Assembly: GCA_024227565.1 (NCBI GenBank)
Contig: JAAEUE010000165.1
Span: forward strand, 1 to 64,000
From: Alphaproteobacteria bacterium
GTDB taxonomy: Bacteria > Pseudomonadota > Alphaproteobacteria > Rhizobiales > CAJQND01
DNA: 64,000 nucleotides
Direction of reading: 5' to 3'
In this document: one piece after another, positions 42,705 to 53,036 of the stretch
Layout of the letters: every line of letters begins with the position of its first letter
Numbering within the stretch: position 1 is the first letter of the stretch
Notes under the pieces: generated by a model
The model's database searches: none
Told to the model about the DNA's origin: nothing
Seen by the model: only the letters and a program-made list of their open reading frames with translations
Made by a program: the position numbers and the translations under genes

Positions 42705-43859
42705 TTAGTACGCCATGCCGCGGGCCGTGACGGGCCACAGGCACTCCACCTTGCCGCCGCGCACGCCCACATACCAGTCGTACACATTGCAGGTCGGATC
42801 GCAGTGGCCCGGAACCAGCTTCAGCTTGTCGTTAAGCTTCAAGGCGTTGTTTGGATCTGAGATCACGCCGTGTTCGTCGGAGCATTTGATGTATTCAACA
42901 TCATCGCGCCCGAAAATCACCGGCAAGCCGCTGTCAACGCTTTGGGCCTTGAGGCCGGCATCGCAGATCGCCTTGTCGATTTTTGTGTGGGACATGATGG
43001 AAGTCCAGATGAACAGGCTGTTCTGGAACTCGGAGATTTCCTTGCCGGTCTCATCCAGAACGCGCTGGTAGTCGGCGTCCATGAAGATGTAGGAGCCGCA
43101 CTGCATCTCGTTGTAGACGCCTGATGTGCCCTCAAAATAGTAGCTGCCGGTGCCGGCCCCGCCGACGATATCGCACTCCAGGCCCTCGGCTTTAAGCATT
43201 GCGACCGTATCAGCAACTTGGCTCACGGCAGTTTCGATCTTGTCTTTGCGCTCTTCAAAGTCATGCACGTGCTGGGCAGCGCCCTGATAGGCCTGGATGC
43301 CGGAGAAAGTCAGGCCATCAGAGGCATCGATATTCTTGGCAATGTCCACCACCGGTTGGCCCCAGACAACGCCGCAGCGCCCGGCCCCGCAGTCAATCTC
43401 AACCAGACACTCGATACTGACCCCATGGTGCACGGCGGCGGCCGACAGGTCATCCACATTGCCCAAATCGTCAACACAAACAAGAATGCGGGCGTTCTTG
43501 GCCATCATGGCCAGGCGGTCGATCTTCTTTGGGTCCACCACCTGATTTGACACCAGCACATCCTTCACACCGCCAGCAACCAGGGCTTCAGCCTCAGAGA
43601 CCTTCTGGCAACACACGCCGCAGGCGCCGCCATGGGCGATCTGGTAGAGCGCAATGTCAGCAGACTTGTGGGTCTTGGCATGAGCGCGGTGACGGATGCC
43701 CTGGGCCTTGATGTAGTCGCCCATGAGCTTCACGTTGTTTTCGAAAGCGTCCAGGTCAATGATCAGGGCCGGTGTTGCAACTTCCTCCAACGGCATGCCG
43801 ATTGAGGCGGGAACATTGAGGCCGACGACGGGTTCGGTGATTTTGGCAATTGCGTTCAT
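42705..43859 (-). CDS. bhcC: Beta-hydroxyaspartate aldolase BhcC
   Basis: 384 residues of the D-threonine aldolase/alanine racemase-like fold III family. EVATPALIIDLDAFENNVK opens the barrel, RHRAHAKTHKSADIA carries the PLP lysine, and the C-terminal metal site PGHCDPTCNVYDWYVGVRGG is typical. It condenses glycine and glyoxylate to (2R,3S)-beta-hydroxyaspartate. ATG 43859 has GGAGAG eight bases upstream, inside the longer frame opening at 43886, which would overlap the bhcB stop. Confidence 0.93.
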   Translation of the reverse strand: MNAIAKITEPVVGLNVPASIGMPLEEVATPALIIDLDAFENNVKLMGDYIKAQGIRHRAHAKTHKSADIALYQIAHGGACGVCCQKVSEAEALVAGGVKDVLVSNQVVDPKKIDRLAMMAKNARILVCVDDLGNVDDLSAAAVHHGVSIECLVEIDCGAGRCGVVWGQPVVDIAKNIDASDGLTFSGIQAYQGAAQHVHDFEERKDKIETAVSQVADTVAMLKAEGLECDIVGGAGTGSYYFEGTSGVYNEMQCGSYIFMDADYQRVLDETGKEISEFQNSLFIWTSIMSHTKIDKAICDAGLKAQSVDSGLPVIFGRDDVEYIKCSDEHGVISDPNNALKLNDKLKLVPGHCDPTCNVYDWYVGVRGGKVECLWPVTARGMAY

Positions 43860-43885
43860 TTGATCTCTCCGATCTGGTTCGTTCA

Positions 43886-44860
43886 TTAAATCCAGGGAAG
43901 TTTTTTCAGGTCCACGTTGCCGCCGGTGAAAATCACCCCGACACGCTGGCCCGCAAAAAGCTGCTTGTTCTTCAATATGACCGCCAGCGCCACGGCACTG
44001 CTCGGCTCGATGACGATCTTCATGCGCTGCCAGGTGAGGTACATGGCCTCGATGATCTCCTCCTCGCTGACCAACAGCACATCGTGCACGGCGGTGGAAA
44101 CAAAGTGCCAGGTACGCGGGCGCAGGCTGACCTTCAGCCCATCGGCCACGGTCTGCGGGGCATCGTCCTCGATCATGGTTCCTGCATGGAAGGAGCGGTA
44201 AACGTCATCGGCCTGTTCAGGCTCGGCGGCGTAAACCTTGGTGGCCGGCGAAAGCGCCGACATGGAGATGCAGGTGCCGGAGATCATGCCGCCGCCGCCA
44301 ATTGGCGCTACGACAGCATCCAGCGGGCCCACCTCTTCGTGCAACTCGCGCGAACAGGTGCCTTGGCCGGCGATCACCCGGTGGTCGTTATAGGGATGGA
44401 CAAAATCAGCCCCCGTCTTGGCAACGAAATCTTCGAGCATCCTTTCGCGCGCGGCGGTGGATGGTTCACACTCCAGCACATCGCCGCCATAGCCACGCAC
44501 CGCAGCCTTCTTCGGTTCCGGCGCGGTGTTGGGCATGATCACGGTGGCCTTAATCCCGCGCTGACCGGCAGCATAGCTGAGCGATTGCCCATGGTTGCCC
44601 GACGAGTGGGTCGCCACGCCCTTAGCGGCAACGTCATCGGATAGGCCGAAGACCGCGTTCGAGGCGCCGCGCGCCTTGAAGGCGCCGGCTTTCTGGAAGT
44701 TCTCGCATTTGAAGAACAGTTCAGCCCCGCTCAGGTCGTTGAAGAAGCTGGAGGTGAGCACCGGCGTGCGGTGCACATAGGGCTTGATGCGCTCGTGGGC
44801 CGCTTTCACGTCCTCAAATGTTGGGATGTAGAGGTCTAGAGTTCCGTTCATGTCGATCAC
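43886..44860 (-). CDS. bhcB: Beta-hydroxyaspartate dehydratase BhcB
   Basis: 324 residues of PLP fold-type II (serine racemase/threonine dehydratase-like). FFKCENFQKAGAFKARGASN contains the PLP lysine, HSSGNHGQSLSYAAG is the phosphate and carboxylate loop, and GGGGMISGTCI is the PLP glycine cluster. It removes water from beta-hydroxyaspartate to give iminosuccinate. Its start overlaps the bhcA stop by four bases. An internal ATG (MNGTLDLYIP) nine bases in is an equally good start. Confidence 0.93.
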   Translation of the reverse strand: MIDMNGTLDLYIPTFEDVKAAHERIKPYVHRTPVLTSSFFNDLSGAELFFKCENFQKAGAFKARGASNAVFGLSDDVAAKGVATHSSGNHGQSLSYAAGQRGIKATVIMPNTAPEPKKAAVRGYGGDVLECEPSTAARERMLEDFVAKTGADFVHPYNDHRVIAGQGTCSRELHEEVGPLDAVVAPIGGGGMISGTCISMSALSPATKVYAAEPEQADDVYRSFHAGTMIEDDAPQTVADGLKVSLRPRTWHFVSTAVHDVLLVSEEEIIEAMYLTWQRMKIVIEPSSAVALAVILKNKQLFAGQRVGVIFTGGNVDLKKLPWI

Positions 44861-46047
44861 GCTGCCTTTGCAAGGGCGAGCCCTCTGCTGGCCCGGTAGT
44901 AATCTTGCGCCGCGGCAACACCGGAGCCAAGTGTAATTGGGTAATTCAGGTCTGCCATCGCCATTTCGATGGTGGAGAGGCCGGACAGGGCCATGACGTC
45001 TGTGAGCGAGCCCAGGTGGCCGAAGCGGAACGCCCTGCCTGCCATCTCGCCGAGGCCGATGCCGAAGGACACACCGTAGGCATCGTAGGCATGGTTGGTC
45101 AGCACGTCGCTGTCGAAACCCTCTGGAACGTAGATTGCGCTGACGGTGTCTGAATAAAGATCAGGAGACTTGGCGCAGAGCTCAAAGCCCCAGGCAGACA
45201 CGGCCGCGCGCACGCCTTCCGCTATTCTGTGATGGCGGGCGAAGACGTTTTCCAGGCCTTCGTCCAACAGCATGTCCAGGCTCTCACGCAAACCGTTTAT
45301 CAGCTGAACCGGCGGGGTGTAGGGAAAGCCGCCCTTGGCGTTCGCTCCGCCCATGTCGGCAAAATCGAAGAAGCAGCGGGTGCAGGTTGCGGTCTCAGTG
45401 GCCTTGAGGGCTTTCTGGCTGACGCCCACAATGGCCATGCCGGTGGCCAGCATGAAACCCTTCTGAGATCCGGAGACGGCAAGGTCGACACCCCATTCAT
45501 CCATGCGGAAGTCCGTGGAGGCGAGCGAGCTGACGCAGTCCACATAAAGCATGGCCGGATGATCGCTTGCGTCCATGGCTTGGCGCACTGCGCCAATGTC
45601 GCTCACCACGCCGGTTGCGGTCTCGTTGTGGGTGACCAGAACGGCCTTGATCTCATGGTTGGTGTCGGCGGCCAAGCGCTCTTCAAAGCGGTCGGCGGGA
45701 GCACCGGAGCCCCATTCGCATTCGATGATTTCAACGTCGAGGTTATGGCGCTGGCACATGTCGATCCAGCGATGGGAGAACATGCCGTAGCGGGCCACGA
45801 GAACCTTGTCGCCAGGCGACAGCGTGTTGGTGATGGCGGCTTCCCAACCGCCAGTGCCGCTCGCCGGGAAGGTGATGACCGTGCCGGTCTTGGTCTTGAA
45901 AACCTTCTTCAGATCCTCAAGCACCGGGGCCAGCAGTTTCACGAAATCAGGCGCGCGGTGATCCACAGTCTGCATGTTCATGGCAGAGAGCAGGCGGGCT
46001 GGAATGTTCGTGGGGCCGGGAATGAAAACAGGGTTTTGGTCAGTCAT
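44857..46047 (-). CDS. bhcA: Aspartate-glyoxylate aminotransferase BhcA
   Basis: 396 residues of the class V aminotransferases. FIPGPTNIPARLL at the start, FPASGTGGWEAAI, LYVDCVSSLASTDFRMDEWG with the PLP aspartate, and SGSQKGFMLATGMAIV with the PLP lysine. BhcA moves the amino group from aspartate to glyoxylate, yielding oxaloacetate and glycine. It is first in the operon, with a clean AAGGAGG ribosome binding site, facing bhcR across about 200 A/T-rich bases. Confidence 0.94.
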   Translation of the reverse strand: MTDQNPVFIPGPTNIPARLLSAMNMQTVDHRAPDFVKLLAPVLEDLKKVFKTKTGTVITFPASGTGGWEAAITNTLSPGDKVLVARYGMFSHRWIDMCQRHNLDVEIIECEWGSGAPADRFEERLAADTNHEIKAVLVTHNETATGVVSDIGAVRQAMDASDHPAMLYVDCVSSLASTDFRMDEWGVDLAVSGSQKGFMLATGMAIVGVSQKALKATETATCTRCFFDFADMGGANAKGGFPYTPPVQLINGLRESLDMLLDEGLENVFARHHRIAEGVRAAVSAWGFELCAKSPDLYSDTVSAIYVPEGFDSDVLTNHAYDAYGVSFGIGLGEMAGRAFRFGHLGSLTDVMALSGLSTIEMAMADLNYPITLGSGVAAAQDYYRASRGLALAKAA

Positions 46048-46108
46048 GATGCAGGCCTCCTTGGCGCTTCAATTTCACAGACCTTATCTGCACATTGTAA
46101 CGCGTGCA

Positions 46109-46124
46109 ATTTTTTCGAAAAAAT
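46109..46124. promoter_or_regulatory. 16-base palindrome in the bhcA/bhcR intergenic region, candidate BhcR operator
   Basis: ATTTTTTCGAAAAAAT is a perfect 16-base palindrome about 60 bases upstream of bhcA, in a strongly A/T-rich spacer that must contain both divergent promoters. IclR regulators bind A/T-rich palindromes of similar length. A related half (TTTTTTTTCGAT) recurs near 46209, next to bhcR. Binding is inferred. Confidence 0.5.
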
Positions 46125-46247
46125 ATTTCATTTTCACGATAAATATGTAATATGCTGTTTTAACGTTGTTTTCTATTTTCCAATTCTCAAAAGTAAGATT
46201 TTTTTAGAATTTTTTTTCGATAGAATCCGACACAAGGAGCCCTGCTC

Positions 46248-47081
46248 GTGGCAACAGAAATCGAATATAAGAAAACCAGAGGCCGGCCCCGATCAGCGCC
46301 GGGCGACAAACCGGCCACCATGGTCCAGGCCCTCGACCGCGGCCTGACGCTTTTGCACAAGCTGGCGGAAACCGATCAGGCCACCCTCACAGAGCTCGCC
46401 ATGCAAACGGGCATGGTGCCCTCCACCCTGCACCGGCTGCTGGTGACGATGCAGCATCACGGGGTGGTGGGCCTGGATGAAGCCACCCAGCATTGGACCA
46501 TCGGGGTTGAGGCGTTTCGCATCGGCTCATCGTTTGTGCGCCGGACCAAGGTGGCCGAAGCCGGCCGCGCGGTTATGCGCGATCTGATGGAGGCCACCGG
46601 CGAAACCGCCAACATGGCGATCGCGGATGATGGCGATGTGGTGTTCATCTCTCAGGTGGAGACCCACGAGACGGTGCGGGCGTTCTTCTGGCCGGGCACC
46701 CGGGGGGCGATCCATGCTTCGGGCATAGGCAAGGCGCTGTTGGCGGAGTTTTCGCCTGAAGAGGTCAAACGCATCCTCCAGAAGAAGGGGCTGACGGAGT
46801 TCACGCCCAAGACGATCACGGTGCCTGAGAAGCTGTTTTCAGATCTTGAGGCGGTGCGCCGCAGAGGCTGGTCGGTTGATGATGAGGAACGCAATCTTGG
46901 CATGCGCTGCCTGGCTTCGCCGATCTTCAATCAGTTCTCAGAGGCCATCGCCGGAGTTTCGGTCTCAGGCCCCTCGGTGCGCATGACGCCGGCGCGCGAT
47001 GACGAGATCGGCGCGATGGTGAAGCAGGCGGCCGATGCGATTACCCAGGCTATTGGAGGGCGGTTGCCGACGCGGGGGTGA
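46248..47081 (+). CDS. bhcR: IclR-family regulator BhcR
   Basis: 277 residues from a GTG preceded by AAGGAG. A winged helix near residues 25-85 (MVQALDRGLTLLHKLAE, LTELAMQTGMVPSTLHRLL) is followed by the IclR effector domain (SQVETHETVRAFFWPGTRGA, IGKALLAEFSPEEVKRI, GMRCLASPIFNQFSEAIAGV). BhcR controls bhcABCD in response to glyoxylate in described systems. A basic, Lys/Arg-rich N-terminal tail precedes the helix. Confidence 0.9.
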   Translation: MATEIEYKKTRGRPRSAPGDKPATMVQALDRGLTLLHKLAETDQATLTELAMQTGMVPSTLHRLLVTMQHHGVVGLDEATQHWTIGVEAFRIGSSFVRRTKVAEAGRAVMRDLMEATGETANMAIADDGDVVFISQVETHETVRAFFWPGTRGAIHASGIGKALLAEFSPEEVKRILQKKGLTEFTPKTITVPEKLFSDLEAVRRRGWSVDDEERNLGMRCLASPIFNQFSEAIAGVSVSGPSVRMTPARDDEIGAMVKQAADAITQAIGGRLPTRG

Positions 47082-47095
47082 TGCACGTAGATTCC

Positions 47096-47178
47096 GTCAT
47101 GCCTGCGTAGGCAGGCATCCAGGGCCACAGAGACAATTGAGCGATGGGCTCCTGGATTCCCGCCTTCGCGGGAATGAC
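47096..47178. repeat. REP/BIME-like palindromic element
   Basis: Two GC-rich hairpins (GCCTGCGTAGGCAGGC, and CCCGCCTTCGCGGG with its A/T shoulders) are bounded by complementary outer arms GTCAT...ATCCAGG and CCTGGAT...ATGAC. This design is common between genes in Hyphomicrobiales. It sits between the convergent bhcR and guaD stops, where it can also serve as a bidirectional transcription stop. Confidence 0.75.
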
Positions 47179-47201
47179 GATTGAGAGGATGCGTAGGTGT
47201 G

Positions 47202-48496
<1,295 letters not shown>

Positions 48497-48500
<4 letters not shown>

Positions 48501-49738
48501 TTGGTCACGGTCTCCCCCGACGTCACGCCGCGGTACCAGGCCTGGATGAGCTTGCGTTCAGACGGTTCCATGAAGGAGACATTGGCCGGCGGCATGGCGT
48601 TGGTCACACCGGCGTGCAGATAGATTTCGCGAGCCCGCTCAGCAATCTGCGTCTCAGTCTCCAGCAACACGCCTTTGGGCGCCCAGTGCATGCCGTCCCA
48701 GGCCGGCTCTGCGGCATGGCACATGGAACAGCGGCCGGCGACAGCTTCATGCACTTGGGTGAACATTTCAGAGGCGGCAAACTTCTGCGCCGTGGGGCTC
48801 ATGGCTTGTTCTTCCTCCTCCGGCAAGGCCTTCGGCGTCATGGAGAGCCACATGATGATGACGAACAGGATGGCGGTCGCCAACCAGGTCCAGACCGGGT
48901 CTCCGGTTCTGGCGTGCTTGGAGTTGAAGTAGTGGCGGATGGTGACGCCCATCAGGAACACCAGCGAGGCGATGATCCAGTTGTACTCCGTGGCAAAGGC
49001 CAGCGGGTAATGGTTCGACAGCATCAGGAACAGGATGGGCAGGGTCAGATAGTTGTTGTGGGTGGACCGCTGCTTGGCCTGCGCGCCCAGAGCCGGATCG
49101 GGCTGCTCGCCAGCTTTGAGGCTGGCCACAACCTTTTCCTGGTTGGGGATGATGATCAGGAACACATTGGCCGACATGATGGTGGCCGTGAAGGCTCCGA
49201 GATGGACGAAGGCCGCGCGGCCTGTGAACAATTGGGTGTAGCCCCAGGCCATGGCGACCAGCACCACATAGAGCAGAACCATCAGCTTGGTGTTGTCGAC
49301 ACCCAACGGCGATTTGCACAGGAGGTCGTAGACCACCCACCCCACGCCAATCGATGCGAGCGAGATCATGATCGCCGTGCTGGCCGAAACGTCCAGTACC
49401 GATGGATCGACCAGATAGAGATCTGCCCCCACATAATAGACCACGGCCAGAAGCGCGAAGCCCGACAGCCAGGTTGCGTAGGATTCCCATTTGAACCACG
49501 TCAGGTGATCCGGCATCTCCGCCGGGGCCACCAGATACTTCTGGATGTGATAGAAGCCGCCGCCGTGTACCTGCCACTCCTCCCCTGCTGCGCCTTTTGG
49601 AAGATCAGGCACCTTGCGCAGGCCTAGATCCAAGGCGATGAAATAGAACGACGAGCCGATCCAGGCGATGGCGGTGATGACGTGGACCCAGCGGACCGCA
49701 AAGCCCACCCAGTCCCAAATAATGGCCAGATCATACAT
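48497..49738 (-). CDS. puuD: Membrane urate oxidase with C-terminal cytochrome c (PuuD)
   Basis: About 413 residues from MYDLAIIWDWVGFAVRW. Roughly eight membrane helices cover residues 1-310, with conserved histidines (WVHVITAIAWIGSSFYFI, GGGFYHIQKYL, STHNNYLTLPILFLMLSNHY). The C-terminal domain has the haem-binding CSMCH and a later methionine (NAMPPANVSFM). PuuD oxidises urate to 5-hydroxyisourate and passes electrons to its cytochrome, replacing soluble uricase and avoiding peroxide. ATG 49738 is preferred; a frame to 49774 exists. It is divergent from a LysR regulator gene and coupled to guaD. Confidence 0.92.
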
Positions 49739-49818
49739 GATCAAAGTTGTCCTCAAGACGGTTTGGAACACCATGCCAAATTATTCATTCTTGAAAAACC
49801 AACGAAATTCACGTTCAC

Positions 49819-49837
49819 TATCAAAATAAAATTGATA
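49819..49837. promoter_or_regulatory. LysR-type operator candidate between puuD and the LysR gene
   Basis: TATCAA-N7-TTGATA is an interrupted inverted repeat in the T-N11-A style bound by LysR regulators. It is placed 15 bases before the LysR start, in the puuD promoter region. A location overlapping the regulator's own promoter is typical. Confidence 0.5.
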
Positions 49838-49851
49838 ATCGGAAGGAAGCG

Positions 49852-50778
49852 ATGCCCTATCTGGGAAGCATTCGCGTTTTCGTGAGGGTTGTGGAGCTGG
49901 GCAGCATTACCGCCGCCGGACGCGACCAACGGCTGACACCGGCTGTCGCCAGCAACCGCATCAAGGAGTTGGAAAACCGGCTTGGCGTGCGCCTTTTCAA
50001 CCGCACCACCCGCAAGCTGCAGCCGACGGAAATCGGCAACTATTTCTACGAAGGTGCCCTGAAGATCCTGGAGGCGGTTGAGGAAGCCGAAGCCGGGGTC
50101 GCCGGTTTCGCCGAAAAGCCCCGAGGCGCCGTGCGTGTCACCGCACCGCTTGGGGTGGGCCGGCGCATCATTGCGCCGCTGGTGCCGGTGTTCAACGAGG
50201 CCTATCCGGAAATCGAGGTGCGGTTGCGCCTGTCAGACCACCGCATCAACATTCTGGAAGAAGGCATCGATGTGGCCTTCGCACTGGGATACCTGCAAGA
50301 TTCCAACATGAAGCTGCGCACCATTCTGGAGTGCCGGCGGGTGCTATGTGCCGCGCCCTCCTATCTGGAGAAGCACGGGGTACCAGAGACCCCGCAGGAT
50401 CTTCTGGCGAGGGATCACAACTGCCTGCTGCTCCGCTTCCCCGGCAGCCAGGAGTATTACTGGACGCTTGAAACCGGCGAGGGCAACCAGAAATTCAATG
50501 TGTCCGGCAAGTATGATGCGGACGATGGCGATGTGCTCACCGAGTGGGCCTTGGCCGGACACGGCATTGCCAACAAGCCCACCTTTGAGATTGCAGACCA
50601 CTTGGCAGATGGCACGCTGGTGCCGGTGTTGCAGAACACCCCGCCGCCGAATGCACCGTTCGCCTGCCTCTATCCGCACCGGCGCCTGCTGGACCCGAAG
50701 GTGCGGCTGTTCATTGATTTTATGACCAAGCAGTGCCGCGACCGCCTGACCGCGCTCACAAAGAAAGACGGGCCCTGA
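49852..50778 (+). CDS. LysR-family transcriptional regulator
   Basis: 308 residues with the winged helix at the N-terminus (FVRVVELGSITAAGRDQRLT, NRIKELENRLGVRLFNRTTR) and a periplasmic-binding-like effector domain (RVTAPLGVGRRIIAPLVPVF). A GGAAGGAAG site precedes the ATG. Divergent placement from puuD-guaD suggests control of purine breakdown, but the effector is unknown. The DNA-binding half is closest to the general AaeR/DmlR-like branch in style. Confidence 0.88.
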   Translation: MPYLGSIRVFVRVVELGSITAAGRDQRLTPAVASNRIKELENRLGVRLFNRTTRKLQPTEIGNYFYEGALKILEAVEEAEAGVAGFAEKPRGAVRVTAPLGVGRRIIAPLVPVFNEAYPEIEVRLRLSDHRINILEEGIDVAFALGYLQDSNMKLRTILECRRVLCAAPSYLEKHGVPETPQDLLARDHNCLLLRFPGSQEYYWTLETGEGNQKFNVSGKYDADDGDVLTEWALAGHGIANKPTFEIADHLADGTLVPVLQNTPPPNAPFACLYPHRRLLDPKVRLFIDFMTKQCRDRLTALTKKDGP

Positions 50779-50791
50779 ACGGACCCGTCTT
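50765..50791 (+). terminator. Hairpin terminator candidate after the LysR gene
   Basis: AAGACGGG and CCCGTCTT form an 8-base-pair stem around an 11-base loop. The loop contains the stop codon of the LysR gene. The following bases are C/T-rich (CTCCCCCTC) rather than a pure T-run, so termination strength is uncertain. Confidence 0.45.
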
Positions 50792-50881
50792 CTCCCCCTC
50801 ATCGTGAAGGGTATGCCCCAGCCGTTTACAAACAACGGCGCTCACGCTGGACCTGTTCGCTCGTTTTTCTGCTCTGTAACA

Positions 50882-50955
50882 CTCGGGCTTGACCCGAGGG
50901 CCCACTGCTGCAGAGATCCGAGCCTCCTGCCCTGGGTCCTCGGGTCAAGCCCGAG
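50882..50955. repeat. REP/BIME copy 1
   Basis: The outer arms CTCGGGCTTGACCCGAGG (50882-50899) and CCTCGGGTCAAGCCCGAG (50938-50955) are perfect complements, and each arm can also fold on itself. A second copy lies at 63676-63750. Flanking bases after the repeat (GACGACAGAG, AATTGACCG, CATCGGT-like tail) are also shared, so the full element is about 110-120 bases. Confidence 0.8.
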
Positions 50956-51013
50956 GACGACAGAGCTAAATTGACCGGAGTCAATCGGTCAAACGAAAGG
51001 ACCTGTTGTGTAA

Positions 51014-52093
51014 TCAGCTCTGCACACCTTCCACATACCAGTCCATCTTGTGAAGATCGCCGTCGTTCAGGGCTGCCCCTGCGGCGACGCGCTCTTTACC
51101 GGACTGGTCGTTGAACGGACCGGCAAAGGCCGGCGCCGATCCATCGATGATGCCATCGCGCGTGGCGTTGGCTGCTGCTTGCACATCGGCGGGGATGCGT
51201 TCGTTGTAGGGTGTCATTTCAATGACGCCTTCCTTGAAGCCCCACCAGGTGTCGCCGCCTTTCCAGTTGCCGTCCATGACGCCCTGGATCGACTTGATGT
51301 AGTGGACACCCCATTTGTTGGCGATCGCAGTCAGATGAGCCTTAGGAGCGAAGGACGACATGTCCCAAGCCTGGCCAAAGGCCATCAAGCCGCGCTGTTC
51401 ACATGCCTGCAAAGCAGCCGGGCTGTCGGTGTGCTGGGCGATAACGTCTGCGCCCTGGTCGATCAGCGCCTTGGCCGCATCGGCTTCCTTGGCTGGGTCA
51501 TACCAGCTGGAGACCCACAGAACCTTGGTTTCAAACTTCGGGTTTACCTTGCGGGCAGCCAGTGTGAAGGCGTTGATGCCCATCACCACTTCAGGGATCG
51601 GGAACGAGGCGATGTAGCCGGCAACGCCGGATTTCGACATGTGCCCGGCAATGGTGCCGCACACCGCACGGCCTTCATAAAAGCGGGCATTGTAGGTTGC
51701 CACGTTCTTTGAGCGCTTGTAGCCGGTGGCGTGCTCGAACTTGATCTTCTTGTAGCGCTTGGCAACCTTCAAGGTCGGCTGCATGTAACCAAACGATGTG
51801 GTGAAGATCAAATCATGGCCATCTTGCGCCAGATTGCGGATCACCCGCTCAGAGTCGGGGCCTTCAGCCACGTTTTCCACGATGGTGGTCGCGATCTTGT
51901 CGCCGAAATGTTTGATGGCGTCCTGGCGGCCCTGCTCATGGGCGTAGGTCCAGCCATGGTCGCCAATCGGCCCCAGGTAGACAAAGCCCACCTTCAGAGG
52001 ATCTGCACCGAAGGCCGGTGCGCCGATCAGGGGCAATGTTGCGGCCGCTCCGGCCGAGGTTTGCAGTATCTTACGTCTTGTGAGTTTGGTCAT
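51014..52093 (-). CDS. BMP-family substrate-binding protein of a purine/nucleoside ABC importer
   Basis: 359 residues. The N-terminus MTKLTRRKILQTSAGAAATL with APAFGA is a twin-arginine-like export signal. The mature part has GFVYLGPIGDHGWTYAHEQG, ATGYKRSKNVATYNARFYEG and GADVIAQHTDSPAALQACEQ, typical of the BMP/PnrA family that binds nucleosides or purines. It is last in the operon behind both permease genes and the ATPase gene, all downstream of xanthine dehydrogenase, so uptake of purines or ureides fits. Confidence 0.88.
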   Translation of the reverse strand: MTKLTRRKILQTSAGAAATLPLIGAPAFGADPLKVGFVYLGPIGDHGWTYAHEQGRQDAIKHFGDKIATTIVENVAEGPDSERVIRNLAQDGHDLIFTTSFGYMQPTLKVAKRYKKIKFEHATGYKRSKNVATYNARFYEGRAVCGTIAGHMSKSGVAGYIASFPIPEVVMGINAFTLAARKVNPKFETKVLWVSSWYDPAKEADAAKALIDQGADVIAQHTDSPAALQACEQRGLMAFGQAWDMSSFAPKAHLTAIANKWGVHYIKSIQGVMDGNWKGGDTWWGFKEGVIEMTPYNERIPADVQAAANATRDGIIDGSAPAFAGPFNDQSGKERVAAGAALNDGDLHKMDWYVEGVQS

Positions 52094-52112
52094 TTGTATC
52101 TCCCTTCCTAAC

Positions 52113-53036
52113 TCAAGTTGATGCTTTAAATGGCTGAGCGAGGCAGGCAGGAGCTTTGGCTCCGGCCGACTTTCGCAGCGAAATTAGCGCGAGTACGACA
52201 ATTGTCGCGATATACGGCATGGCTGCAAGGAATTCCGGTGCCACCAGGGAAAACCCTGCCGCTTTGGCATGAAGCTCAAAGGTCATCACCGCGCCGAACA
52301 GATAGGCCCCCAGGAGAAGCCGCCCGGGCCGCCAGGCTGCAAACACCACCAGCGCCAGTGCAATCCAGCCACGTCCAGCGGTGAGCTCTTCTGCCCACAT
52401 GGGCGTCAGAACCATGGAGTAATAACAGCCGCCGACACCGGCCATGGCGCCGCCAAAGGCAACCGCCGCATAGCGCACACCGACGACCGAATAGCCGATT
52501 GAGTGGGCAGAACCGGCGCTTTCACCCACGGCCCGCAAAATCAAGCCGGCACGGGTGCGTTTCAGGAACCAGGCCACCATGAAGGTCATGAAGAATGAGA
52601 AATAGACAATCGGGCTGTAGCCGAAGATGACCCGGAAGAAGGAGTGCTCCGCCAAACCGGCCGGGAAGACCGAGGCATAGATGTCAATCGTCTTGCCCAC
52701 ATAGCCCTCGCCCGCCAGGGACGAAAGGCCGATGCCGAAAATCGTCAAGGCAAGCCCTGTGGCCACCTGGTTCGACGATAGGGTGAGCGTCAGATAGCCG
52801 AACAGCAGTGCTGCGCAGGTCGCCGCGATCATGGCGCAGAACACGCCAATCATGGGCACTCCGGTTACAGAGGTGACCGCAAAGCCGGTCACCGCACCGA
52901 TGAGCATCATGCCCTCGACGCCGAGGTTCAAGACGCCGCTCTTTTCAACGATCAGTTCACCGAGCGCTGCCAGCAGAATAGGTGTCGCAGCGCCGACGAC
53001 CGTCATGACGATCGAGATGATGATGGCATCGTTCAT
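52113..53036 (-). CDS. ABC importer permease (second subunit)
   Basis: 307 residues, mostly hydrophobic, with about eight to nine membrane helices. GELIVEKSGVLNLGVEGMM near the start is the diagnostic string of the BMP/nucleoside-type permease group (COG1079), and RAVGESAGSAHSIGYSV is the cytoplasmic coupling loop. Its ATG overlaps the stop of the first permease gene by four bases. Confidence 0.88.
   Translation of the reverse strand: MNDAIIISIVMTVVGAATPILLAALGELIVEKSGVLNLGVEGMMLIGAVTGFAVTSVTGVPMIGVFCAMIAATCAALLFGYLTLTLSSNQVATGLALTIFGIGLSSLAGEGYVGKTIDIYASVFPAGLAEHSFFRVIFGYSPIVYFSFFMTFMVAWFLKRTRAGLILRAVGESAGSAHSIGYSVVGVRYAAVAFGGAMAGVGGCYYSMVLTPMWAEELTAGRGWIALALVVFAAWRPGRLLLGAYLFGAVMTFELHAKAAGFSLVAPEFLAAMPYIATIVVLALISLRKSAGAKAPACLAQPFKAST

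Noticed and set aside
42421..44644. Long plus-strand ORFs opposite the bhc genes
   Set aside because: They are shadows produced by high G/C content on the strand opposite well-supported bhcB, bhcC and bhcD.
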